This document shows positions 24,028-34,520 of a stretch of 64,000 bases of DNA, one piece after another. This DNA comes from Agroathelia rolfsii (taxonomy: Eukaryota; Basidiomycota; Agaricomycetes; Amylocorticiales; Amylocorticiaceae). The position numbers and the translations under genes are program-made. How positions within the stretch are numbered: position 1 is the first letter of the stretch; the number at the start of each line of letters is the position of its first letter. The notes beneath the pieces were generated by a model, which saw only the letters and a program-made list of their open reading frames with translations, made no database searches and was not told the origin of the DNA. Location: positions 345,001 to 409,000 of the forward strand of contig JABRWF010000005.1 in assembly GCA_018343915.1 (NCBI GenBank), read 5' to 3'.

Positions 24028-24170
24028 ATTATATCTCAGAGTAAGACGCGATCGATAGTGGTAGGATGGAGAGGAAGGAAGAGCAAGTTGAGTACGTTGT
24101 AAATAAATGGAACGTGATTATATTGTAGGTCACATGACCGTTCCTCCTCTAACATATTCTATGCAACTTT

Positions 24171-25070
24171 TTATGCTCGCCTTGCGCGTTGGAGCAGCTC
24201 CTTCTTCTTCGCTAGCATCAAGTCGCGTTCGTATCTTTGAGCCACAACGCGGCTGAGAATGGTCTTCCTGCTAGTGCTGGCCTGGCCACGCCACCGCCAG
24301 TCGGTGCTGCCCTTCCTTGTCATACGCAAGAACTCCATCTTTTGCAAATCTTTCGTTTGCTGAATCTGGAAGTTATCTTCCAGCCATTTTTGACGCTCCG
24401 CCTTAGCCTCCTTGGAGAAGGTTTCAACTGCTTGAGGAGGATAGAATGGCTCAGCCAAGCCGACGACCGCGCGCTTGTATGTCTTGTGTGACTTAGTACG
24501 AGTCAGCGAGCCGTTGAGGTAGTTGCGGTAGACAGGTGAGATGTAGTTGTCGGTTCGGATGTACGTTGTCTTCACTCCGTACACGGCGTGGAGGTATGAG
24601 CGCACATCCGTCTTTGTGATGGATTGTGGGATGCGGAACGTGGCCTCGTAAGGGTTATAAGGCTGACCCTCCGGAGTGTGGTTACGGACTAGGCGGAATA
24701 TAACGTTGGGAAGGTAGATGGGCTGTCCAACGATTTGGGTACTCTCCGTGCCATCAGGATTAACGGAAGTCTTGACACCGCGTATGCGCTCTCGCGATTT
24801 GTTGAGTCTTTCCACCCATTCGCGGTCTGTCAGGTTCTTTCCATGCTCCTCTAAAATTTGTCCCGTAGCAAGACGACGACGATAGGTAGCATTTTCAGTT
24901 GGCGTAAGGCCTGAGCGAGTTGCGTCGTGCGCCCCAGGAGCTACAGCACGGCCGGACTTTCGTAGTCGACGCAGGCGGACAGCGCGAGGGGTGGATGCTG
25001 TCCTGGCGGCCTTTGCCTGCTCAGGAATGGTTGAGTATGATCTACGGAAGAGGCCCGCCAGTGATTGCAT
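24171..25070 (-). CDS. MRP20: mitochondrial large-subunit ribosomal protein uL23m
   Basis: Single 299-residue frame. A basic N-terminal mitochondrial presequence (MQSLAGLFRRSYSTIPEQ) precedes a basic region and then the uL23 core. The core has PNVIFRLVRN, FRIPQSITKTDVRSYLHAVYGVKTTYIRTDNYISPVYRN and TYKRAVVGL. The C-terminal extension is basic and helical. uL23m lies near the polypeptide exit tunnel of the mitoribosome. The extra N- and C-terminal sequence relative to bacterial L23 (about 100 residues) is usual for fungal Mrp20. Only 143 bp separates it from the GH16 start on the same strand. Confidence 0.85.
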   Translation of the reverse strand: MQSLAGLFRRSYSTIPEQAKAARTASTPRAVRLRRLRKSGRAVAPGAHDATRSGLTPTENATYRRRLATGQILEEHGKNLTDREWVERLNKSRERIRGVKTSVNPDGTESTQIVGQPIYLPNVIFRLVRNHTPEGQPYNPYEATFRIPQSITKTDVRSYLHAVYGVKTTYIRTDNYISPVYRNYLNGSLTRTKSHKTYKRAVVGLAEPFYPPQAVETFSKEAKAERQKWLEDNFQIQQTKDLQKMEFLRMTRKGSTDWRWRGQASTSRKTILSRVVAQRYERDLMLAKKKELLQRARRA

Positions 25071-26311
25071 AGCTGAGAATGGGCAAAGGAGCTAAGAGTG
25101 GTCGCGGTTTGTTAAAGAACTTGAGCTGAGAACTACTTGTGCTTTTGCTTTGCTTCCGGGCAAAATGCTTCTTCGGACTTGTGCTTGTTCTGTCCGGATC
25201 ACTCTTGCATTTCAACTTGAACTTGGTGTAGACACTTCTGTCAAGTTCTTCGTCCATGTGCGGTATTTGTTAAGAAATTCAGCTCGAAACATTGTACAGG
25301 GACTTATTTCGCTTATATTTTACTTGCTTTGCATTTTGAATCTTGCAAACTTTGCTCTTAGCGGCGCTTGTTGCATTATTTATCTCCGAGTCCGAGTCTG
25401 TTTGAAACATTAGAAGCCAGTTTCCTTAAACAAGCTATTAATGTGTCTCGTGGAATAAGCAGACAGGAGCCAAGGAAAGACCACGATCTCTGCAATAGCA
25501 TTATGTATTTGCGCTGGTTTTCCAACACATCACATCACTGATCATGACCAATTAACTGAGCAATCTCCAACCAAAAAAAAGGTCAATACAGGAGACGGAT
25601 GAGAGAGCTTCTCTTCCTGGCAACTATGTGCTTAATAATTGCTCATAATCACACTTGGCCGAGCTGTCAAGCCCGGTGGTGGAGGCCACCTGATCCTTAG
25701 TATTCGACTATTCATGACCTGCCCGTTGCTTGCTACAGCTCCCGCTGGGATCGTTCTCACCAAAATGACTGATGAACCGGGTTCTAGATACTGTTGCGGT
25801 TATCTCAAGGGTTTCTTTCTGGTACCATGACTACGATTTGTAGAATCCTCGGATGAACCTTACATTCAACAAACCTAAAACCTCGGATGCAAGACGAGTG
25901 ATTATCCGAAGTTGAAAGATAGTAGAACGTCCAGTCAAAAGGGACGAATTAGACGTAAATTTCACTGGCTATTTTTGTTTGCGACGCTTGCACTCTATCA
26001 GAGCATTCGGACCTGAAGGTACAACATCTAAGAAGATGTCTATTTCTGCAATTTAACTCGCGGATAAACGAACAGTCGCCATAGCTAAACTCCTAAGTCT
26101 GTGGTCGTTCTTGGCCTTCACGATATACGTCACTTGTGCTCTCGTGCCTATGAAAGAGCATCCAAGGCATCATCTTCTTTTGCGTGTCCCGCTGGGTGCC
26201 GGCGTACAGATGACAACGGACCTAATAGTGTCAACGGACCTTAGGCTGTGGTTGAGTATTTAAGACCAGTCTTGTTTCTTTGAGAAAAGCAGCACAACCT
26301 GGCCCTCTAAA
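25071..26311. other. divergent intergenic region upstream of uL23m and AA9
   Basis: No gene recognised; open frames are short and without motifs. A TATTTAAG box at 26257-26264 lies about 50 bp before the AA9 start codon. Confidence 0.5.
26257..26264 (+). promoter_or_regulatory. TATA-like box of the AA9 gene
   Basis: TATTTAAG, 48-55 bp before the ATG at 26312, inside an otherwise mixed-composition promoter. Confidence 0.4.
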
Positions 26312-27772
26312 ATGTTTTCAGTTACAGCAGTGCTTGCTATACTCGGTGCTATCGCCTCTGTTCATGGACATGGTTATGTTCAGGAAATAGTCGTCGATAC
26401 GCCATCCAACAGCTATAGTGGTTATCTGCCATACACGGACCCTTATTATAGTCCCCCTCCCGGTACTTCGGTTGTATTCTCATCTGCAGTAGTAGTCATA
26501 CCTAACATCGATATCAACTACAGAGCGTATTGTTAGGTTCGTTGGTAAATGTTCTTATTGTCGGCTTTGGCTAACCACAGAAATACCAAAAATGAAGGAA
26601 AATCCCAGGCAATGGTTAGTTAGTCCAGCATGTTTCATGCTTGCTCGCTCTTTTTGCGTTATACTCACTGCTTTGCTCAGGTCCTGTGACGGACCTCACC
26701 TTGATCGAGTAAGTAATATGAACTAGTAAAGCTGAAAGTGCGCATTGATAACACATTCGACTACAGTCTCCAATGCAACGGCTACACTGATGGCGACTTT
26801 TATACCGAACCCGCTCCTATATACGGTACCGTGGCAGCGGGATCTGAAGTCCATCTAAACTGGACCACTTGGCCTGACTCTCATAAGGTAATGAATGTTA
26901 GATCTCATTGAAGGGTAGCATATTCTCAGCGTCTACATCAATGCTAGGGCCCTATGATAACTTACATGTAAGCGATTTATTATACTAGTTCCCACAGGGG
27001 TGATTGTTTATATAAATAATTGCACGCTTTTAGGGCGCTATCACCGGAGAACATCACCCAATGGATGCCTAGTACAGAGTTCGTACATTTTCTTGCCGTC
27101 ACCCTTTATTTTTATCACAATAATGACCTATCATATCCGTAGCGCCGTATGGTTTAAGGTAGCTGAAGCCGGGAAGACATCTGCCGGACTTTGGGCCTCC
27201 ACCGATATTCTCTCAGAGAATGACAGTATTTACACATTTACTATTCCGGCAAAGCTTAAGCCAGGCCAGTATATCATCAGGCATGAGATGTACGTATCCA
27301 TGCCGCTATGAATCATCGTGTTCAGTCTAATCTGAACCTTATTTGACAAAATTAGCATTGCTTTGCACGCTGGTGAGTCACGCACTACAACTTCTTTAAT
27401 AATGATGAGAAGATTTGATTGTGAAAACTCACACACCATTCCCGTACAGCATACACCTACCCTGGTGCACAATTCTACCCCTCTTGTATCCAAGTTCAGG
27501 TGACAGGTAGCGGCACGGCCTTCCCCACCTCCTTCGTCTCCTTCCCTGGTGCATACACTCCCGATACTCCAGGCATTGTCTATGACATTTACACCAGTAC
27601 GTCTGCGTGCCGTTATCTTATCTTATGTTCTCTGATCTAGATGCTGATGATCATTCCAGATACGAGTGCATACCCCATTCCGGGACCTGCCGTGTAAGTT
27701 CTTCCATTGTATCAATGCCACGCCGGCTAAATAGTTGAACATATCTCATCATTATCTAGCTGGTCTCCTTGA
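26312..27772 (+). CDS. AA9 lytic polysaccharide monooxygenase (12 exons)
   Basis: Exons 26312-26462, 26524-26536, 26598-26614, 26681-26708, 26767-26887, 26948-26967, 27034-27078, 27143-27289, 27356-27372, 27450-27596, 27660-27693, 27760-27772 join to 250 residues. The signal peptide ends ...SVHG, leaving His1 (HGYVQ) as the N-terminal copper ligand. The second His lies in WPDSHKGPMITYM. Active-site partners are in RHEMIALHAA and the conserved Gln/Tyr of GAQFYPSC. Cysteines of DLQCNG and YPSC would form the family's main disulfide. AA9 enzymes oxidatively cleave cellulose or related glucans outside the cell. There is no CBM1 tail. The usual Cys after TYMA is absent here (TYMALSPEN). Exons of 13, 17, 20, 17 and 13 nt are remarkable; each join keeps frame and family consensus. 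Confidence 0.9.
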
Positions 27773-28031
27773 AGAACTACAATGACGTAGAGATAGAAGG
27801 GGAAAGGACGTTCTTTCTATCTTTACAGGCATATCTGTCCGGTTGTGACCTGTTACATGGAATTCTTCCATGCTCTTTTATTGCTTCCTGATAACAATGC
27901 TGTTGCATTCCACGAAGAAATAAATCCAAATCCCATATCTGTTATTATTACATATTACCACGTTCGTTATAAGCCAAATTCCCCTATTAGTCAATGACTG
28001 CACTCCAGTGCATGCATGTATTCCGGTTCAG

Positions 28032-30611
28032 TTAAGAGCCCTGGTATGAGGGTGGTGCGCCGTTCCCAGTGAGAACCATGTCATTTAAGATGACATCATG
28101 TTCAGTGCGCTTCCAGGTCCGGATTGTTTCGCCATAGTCGGAGATCTCGTATACTCGAAAGCGTCGGTCGAAACTGAAGAATATGCATTAGCCACAAATG
28201 ATAATGATTAGAAGGTGAATTAGCGTACCCTATCTTGCCGTAACCGGAGTACGATCTGTAGAGGGCAAAGTGTTTGAGACCAATATCTCACAACGTCCGA
28301 TACCGCACTTACCCCCCACCACCAAAACACATCCAAATACCCTTGACACGTTTGCAGTTCTCTGTGACTTAAGAGGGAGACGAAGAATCAGGCAACCTAT
28401 CACACAATACGTTGACGGGGGCAACATACTGTGTTGATGCCCATTCGCGACAACCTTGACCTCGGGTATATTTCCACCGGCACCTAAGCTCGCACGGTTA
28501 CTCTCTGTGGCATTCAAAAGCCCATTCTCAAAGAATCCATCGTTCTTCTTGGGGGTTCCAGGACCCTCGAGGTCATGCAAACCAACATCGAGTCTTCCAC
28601 CGTTGGCTATATTCTTGTCTGGCATGCCCAGTGACTCTTGCCTGTGTTCATTTATCGATAAATAGAAGAAGGGTACTTTATGAAAATGTTTGCACTAACA
28701 AGGGAATATGGAAGAACATCATGGCATTAGGTTTGGCAAGGCGACGCGTGGTTGGTGTGATTTGACTTGATTGGCGGGCCTCGAAGTCCCCGAAGTCGTT
28801 GTTATCAGGGGTATACGGACGTTCGATGGGTTGGATTGAAGCTAAACAGGATTGAATAAATTTACGAAGTCATTTTCTCGAGATGATTTTTCGTAGGTTC
28901 ACCGCTCACCAGATTCTTGAAGGAACCAGTTGATTTGATCCTGATAATGATGTAAGCGAATGTCCCAGAGAGGGTGGATATAGGTTTTTATTCACTTTAT
29001 GAAGATAATCATATTCCGTCGGTCTAAAGAAGCCAAAGAAGTCAAAGACTCCGCCGGCGTATGAGCCTGAGTCCAAGAAGTACAATGTAAGGAGGTTCGT
29101 CTTTGATCTGGAAATCATCTTAGCATAGCGAGTGGATCTGGGTTTGATGAAACTCACGAATCGGAGCTTCGTACTTTCAACACATAGTTCCCTACTCCAT
29201 GAATATCCTTAGGGCCCGGTTCAACCATACCTAATTTTTGTGAGGAAGTGCCAGTAGTGTATCCATTAAAAAAAAAAAGCTCACTGTATGGAAGCGCCTG
29301 CATCAACTTCATTTGGAGTTCACGATCGCCGGTGTTTTCATCATCATGATCGCCGAACACCGCTGCCCAGGGGATCTTCCTCTGTTCTACTGCAACAGAA
29401 AATTTGGCGAGGACACTCTTCGAGTCCCAAGAAAAGCCTTGTCCATTCAGCTGGTCTCCGGTAAAAACGACCAAATCAGGGTTTTCTGCATCTAGGATCC
29501 GCCCGAGGAGGGTAGTAGTCAGATTGTCTGAGTGAGTACAGGGACTAATGACAGTGTCACGACAGTCCCCCTGGGATACGGAGTAGTGTAGATCTGCAAT
29601 CTGCAAAACCTTGAATCTTCCATCGTGAGAGAAATGAAGGGGTGGAGCCTTGGGTACGACTGCAAGCGATTTTAACGAGGTTCTCGGGGTAAAACCCAGA
29701 GTAACATACCTTGAACACCTTTGCGATAAGTCACATAAACACTTTCAATTGCCCCTAGTTTCTCCGTGACAGAGGGATTAACCTTCTCGAACCCATACCA
29801 TGGTCGATCTTCCCCGTATAGGACATCCAACTCGGTGATGAACTCCTCCTTCTTGCCCTTGACGGTAATTTCACGCAAATCCGCACCTGTGCGATACCAG
29901 AGATAAAGGTGCGGCGCACCTCTTACGCCATCTCTCATGGATGTCGTGACCTTATGCCAGGTCTGATCGCTCTCCGTAGGCTCTGTGTCATCCAGTAGAA
30001 GACGTATTTCGGTTATGAGAGGGACATCCAGACGACGTGTACGACGATAATACATATACAACCCCCACATTCCAGCTTGTTTATTGAGGTCACGATCCAC
30101 GCGCACCCATTTTCCTTTGAGGGCATCTTCCTCAATAGTAGACGAAGGTGCACAGAGATTGGAGAGTGCCGAGGGGAAGAAGCAATGCGCAATAGTGATT
30201 TCTGAAACTGGAGAGTTTCGTGTAATCAATATAGCTATTCAGCATCACCCACTAAATGCACTCACGGCCCGTATCATGAGGAAGCAGAGGATTCCAAACA
30301 TCCAGTGGGAAGCTAGCAGTGTCAACTTTATCATCCGCAACGGTGAGATTCCACCAGTCTATGCTGGTGTCTGTATTCCCCACTTGAGACCCGCTTTCTC
30401 CATGATTGTCTCCTGCAGACGCATCAACCGAAACAGGGGAGATGATATCCCATGACTGCCATCCCATGCGCTGGATCTCTCCCGGGCCAGTTGTTGGTTG
30501 ATAAAGGATGAACACGACAGTAAGAAGACAGGAAAAGCCAATGGTTGCAGTGATTGGAACGCATGAAGCGCTCAAGAAACGAGTGACACGGAATAGGGAG
30601 AAAGAGCCCAT
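28032..30611 (-). CDS. Dcr2-like membrane-anchored metallophosphoesterase
   Basis: Multi-exon gene read from ATG at 30611 to TAA at 28032. A membrane anchor near residues 18-38 (ATIGFSCLLTVVFILYQP) gives a type II topology. A lumenal N-terminal region includes VTYRKGVQ. Then comes a calcineurin-like phosphoesterase domain with the metal-site series VLQIADLHYS, VVFTGDQLNG, FGDHDDE and NGHQH, followed by GIWMCFGGG and SYSGYGKI. This order is that of yeast Dcr2 and related purple-acid-type phosphatases. Dcr2 acts in cell-cycle entry and unfolded-protein-response control. One metal motif reads GDHD where GNHD is usual. At least seven introns are implied; the most obvious is at 28941-29000 before DQINWFLQES. 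Confidence 0.85.
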
Positions 30612-31627
30612 GGCAATAATGCCCGCCTGTTGTGGGACGTTTGCACTATTACTACCACTAGTAGCAGTTCTCCGGCCCGTTCAAATGATTGAGGTTGCTG
30701 TATACTGCGGTGTGTGTGATGCTGGTGACAATTGCTAGAGTGAGTGTTTGCGGAACCAAACTGTGACCGAGATGATGGTTATGTTCAACTTATGAATCTT
30801 GATAATACTATTTGAACTCCTAGTCCAGGTATTATGAGTAAGTAAAGCGACGGTCAGCCTTCTATTTTTGCATGTGATAATGATTATAATTCTATTTAAC
30901 CATTTTCTCCATGTTTTCCAGGTAGCCTGCATATTTTGTGAGCGATTCATGATTAGAGCAAATGTGACCAAGCTATGACACTAATCACTTTGATGGCCAT
31001 TGCAACATTTCACACTTCTCTTTTCGAGTATTCTAGTAGTGTCACGGCATAGATATAGAGCTGATAGCTCTGAGTCGTCGGACACTACTGGTCTTTCATC
31101 CAACGTTCAATCGAACAACTTAGGCTCGATACTCATTCAATCCTGAATCGGCTTTCTGCTGGCACTTATGCCCATTTGATTTATTCTTGGGCCGAGGATG
31201 CGACCGGAACAAGGATTATCAGCTCATGCCAATCAGTAATAACTTTGCACCGTGACCACGGTCATCGCCAACCGGCCGGTAGGCCAATAACAATGACTGG
31301 GCCCTACTGGCAGGGTTACTCCTCATGTGCCGATGCGGCTGCAACTAAATCCCGGTTAACGGGGAATCCCTGAGGAATTCCCTTCGCAGCCTATTGATAT
31401 TCCAACTTCCTACGGTATTGATTTACGTTTCTGTATTGCGCAGTGGAGATATGGTACTGCTTACAAGATATATGATGAGTATCCATGCCCGCAGATTGTG
31501 CTCACGAGGCACACGATGCGCGTTCATGCTTCTTTGTCGCATTACTGGTCTACGCCTAGAACGCTTGATTTTAGCCCTATAAAAGATGCCGTTCAGCGGG
31601 ACGGGTTTTTTATTGCACTCTACGATC
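30612..31627. other. divergent intergenic region
   Basis: Promoter region between the phosphatase (-) and the first P450 (+). No gene recognised. A perfect TATA box sits at 31578-31583. Confidence 0.55.
31578..31583 (+). promoter_or_regulatory. TATA box of P450 copy 1
   Basis: CTATAAAAGATGCC with TATAAA 50 bp before the ATG. The same CTATAAA(A)GATG string recurs upstream of P450 copies 5 and 6. Confidence 0.65.
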
Positions 31628-33963
31628 ATGTTTTCTTTAACCTTTCAGGCCCTCCTGGCCTGCTCAGCTCTCTGGCTATTTTCCCGCTTGTATACGGCAT
31701 TATGTGTTAAGTCTGACATGGGGAACATTCCTGGTCCAAAGAGAGCTTCATTCTTCTCAGGTAAGAAAGTTATTTTGTAATAGCCGCACGTACCGTGCGC
31801 TAATTGTGTCTCATACACCCAGGAAATATGAAACAGTTTTTTGCTTCAAACTCCTGGGATTGGCATACAAAGAACGGTGAAATATATGGTCGTGTCATGC
31901 GACTTTGGGGGCCTCTTGGTTCGAAAATGGTCTGTATTTCCGATCCCCTGGCACTCCACTATATCCTTGTAAAGGAAGCATACTCTTATGAGGAGCCCAG
32001 ATGGCTTTTGGAGTAAGTCTCAGCCCAATTCATTTCCTGGATTATGGTCTGGTGTTACCTGGAAATTTACTTAAAGTTTCCTCTAGAACTCTGAGGATTA
32101 CGCTAGGAAATGGTCTTTTATCGGTCACTGGTGAGTAGTTTCCAGCACTTGTCGAACAGTTTGGCATGACGGCCTTTGGCAGGTGATCGTCACAAGAAGC
32201 AGCGCAAACTGTTAACCCCCGTCTTCTCTACCAAGCACATGAAACTTATGATTCCAATGTTTTATGATATTGCTCATCAAGTCCGTGCTGCGATTTCCAA
32301 GCAAGTGGCAGATGGGCCACAGGAAGTAGATATGCTCCTTTGGGTTTCACGAACTGCGCTTGAGCTTGTTGGTGTCGCTGGACTTGGGTATTCTTTTGAA
32401 TCTTTTGAAGAAAATGCAAAACCATCGGCATACACCAAGGCCGTCAAGGCATTCCAGTAAGCTGCCCTCCTTTCGTTAATACCGCTGATTTTCAAATATT
32501 TCTTCTAGACCTATTTTCAGCGAGCTGAGTGTTTACCAGCGCCTGCTTCACCTAACTAGAGGATTCCTTCCGGATTGGGTCAAGCGCCGTGTGGTTGAAA
32601 TGATTCCATCCCGGCGGTTGAAGAAAGTGGTACGTTTGGCTGATTGGATTTCAATGTTCCGATATTCAATATATCCATAGACTGAGATCATTGACGTCAT
32701 GGATTCCACATCAACCCGAGTTTATCGTGAAAAGCTGCGCGCCTTGGATGCTGGGGATGAAGCGACAGTACAGCAAATTGGCGAAGGGCGAGATATCATT
32801 AGCATTCTGAGTGAGAAAGGAGTTGCTCCGCCATTGAGATTCAATATTTACATCTTCCAGTCAAAGCGAACCGAGAAGCGGCACCTGAGGACCGTCTCCC
32901 AGAGGATGAAGTTCTGGGTCAAATGTCGTGCGTATTGAATTCAATCATCTTCCATTAAAAACACCATTTAAAATGCTAACTCTTTCTAGAACATTAATTT
33001 CTGCTGCATTCGATACTACATCATCTGCACTGGCCAGAATAATCCATTTACTCTCACACCACCAGGACGTACAAGATAGGTTGCGTGCCGAGATCTCAGA
33101 AGCCATGCAGAACGGTGATATATCATTCGAAGATCTTGTCAATCTCCCATATCTTGAGGCTGTTTGTCGGGAAACTCTCCGCTTGTAAGTACAGCTTGGC
33201 TTATATCAGCAAAAAAAAAAAGATAAAAAAATCTCATTCCCGCCTTTGCACTGTTAGGTATTCGCCGGCCCCTCATCTTTCCCGAGAGTATGTTTTTTCT
33301 TGATATAAAAGCCGTATGTATCGTTAACTGGCCGTGAAGGAGCCTCCAGGATGGTGTCATCCCGCTCTCTACTCCAATCACCGGTACTGACGGCAAGGAA
33401 ATGAATGCCATTCATGTCCCGAAAGGCACCAATATTATACTCAGTCTCATGGGCTGCAACAGGGATAAGCTCATCTGGGGAGATGATGCCCTTGAGTGGA
33501 ACCCTGATAGGTGGCTAAAGCCACTTCCAGAGAGTGTCTTGGCTGCGCGCATACCTGGTGTTTATGCAAACTTGTAAGTGCTAGTATCGAGGATTGAAAA
33601 ACCCCTTAATGTTTCTGAATATTCTCAGGATGACGTTCTCTGCCGGTGGCCGATCTTGCATGTGCGTACATAACTCGGATGATAAACCATGCTTCATGAC
33701 CTTATTATTGTTCCCATATAGTGGTTTCAAGTTTTCCCAGCTCGAAATGAGTCAGTGTTCAAACCGTTATTTCTTGCTATCCACACTTCTCATCATAAAT
33801 TCTTGCAGAGGTTGTCATGGCCCTATTCATGCAGGTATTTGTATTTGAGCCAGCAGACAACAAGGACATTGAGTTCAATATGGCTGGTGTTGTCTGGCCC
33901 AAGGTGGTGGGGGGCCCTGGTAAGCCAGAGCTTCCAGTCAAGGTCTCTTTGGCAAAGGCATGA
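31628..33963 (+). CDS. cytochrome P450 monooxygenase, array copy 1
   Basis: Thirteen exons (31628-31760, 31823-32012, 32087-32130, 32183-32456, 32509-32629, 32681-32810, 32861-32927, 32990-33184, 33258-33287, 33340-33573, 33629-33661, 33722-33750, 33809-33963) join in frame to 544 residues. An N-terminal membrane anchor precedes the proline hinge NIPGPK. Then come C-helix WDWH...RVMRLWG, I-helix oxygen-activation motif AAFDTTSS, K-helix ExxR (ETLR), PDRW and the heme loop FSAGGRSCIG with its axial Cys. All key residues are present, so it is a likely functional class II ER P450 needing NADPH-P450 reductase. Substrate and CYP family cannot be assigned. It is the only + strand member and faces copy 2 tail to tail. 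Confidence 0.93.
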
Positions 33964-34520
33964 GTGTGTTCATTTTAAGTTGTCTATGTGTGTCAGATTT
34001 GTATGTAGTTTAGTATCATTAGTGCAAAGAAGACGTAGACATTCGTGGATGAACAGCAGGGACCATCAGAATAGATGGGGTAGATGCATTTGAAAGTAGC
34101 TGGAATCTAATACTATTGAATGTCTCCCCTTCGTCACAGATGGGTAAATTAAAAAATCAGCATGAACGGATACGGGAAGGTTCTATTTTTATTTTTTCCT
34201 GCAAATTTCAACACGGACAGATTTAGGTAACTTCGTTTGGTTGTACCACCTTTACCTGAGCGGCTCTCCAACCCCATGGCCTATTGAGGGCTTCGAGAGT
34301 ATTTCACACCTCGTGTTTCTACATAAAGTCGTATGCACCCCAACTCGAAGCCACAACACACACATGTTGTTATTTAACAGCTTGGGAAGTAGTCGGGCTA
34401 GAAGAAAGTCCGTGTGCAGACAAACTTTATCCCGCGAGATGATAATAAGGAAGAGAGTTACAAAAATGGGGGAAATGAACAAAAAATACTATAGAACTAT
34501 AAAGAGAGGAAATAACGGTT
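33964..34520. other. 557-bp convergent spacer between P450 copies 1 and 2
   Basis: AT-rich 3' flank for two converging genes. No coding or RNA feature seen. Confidence 0.6.
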
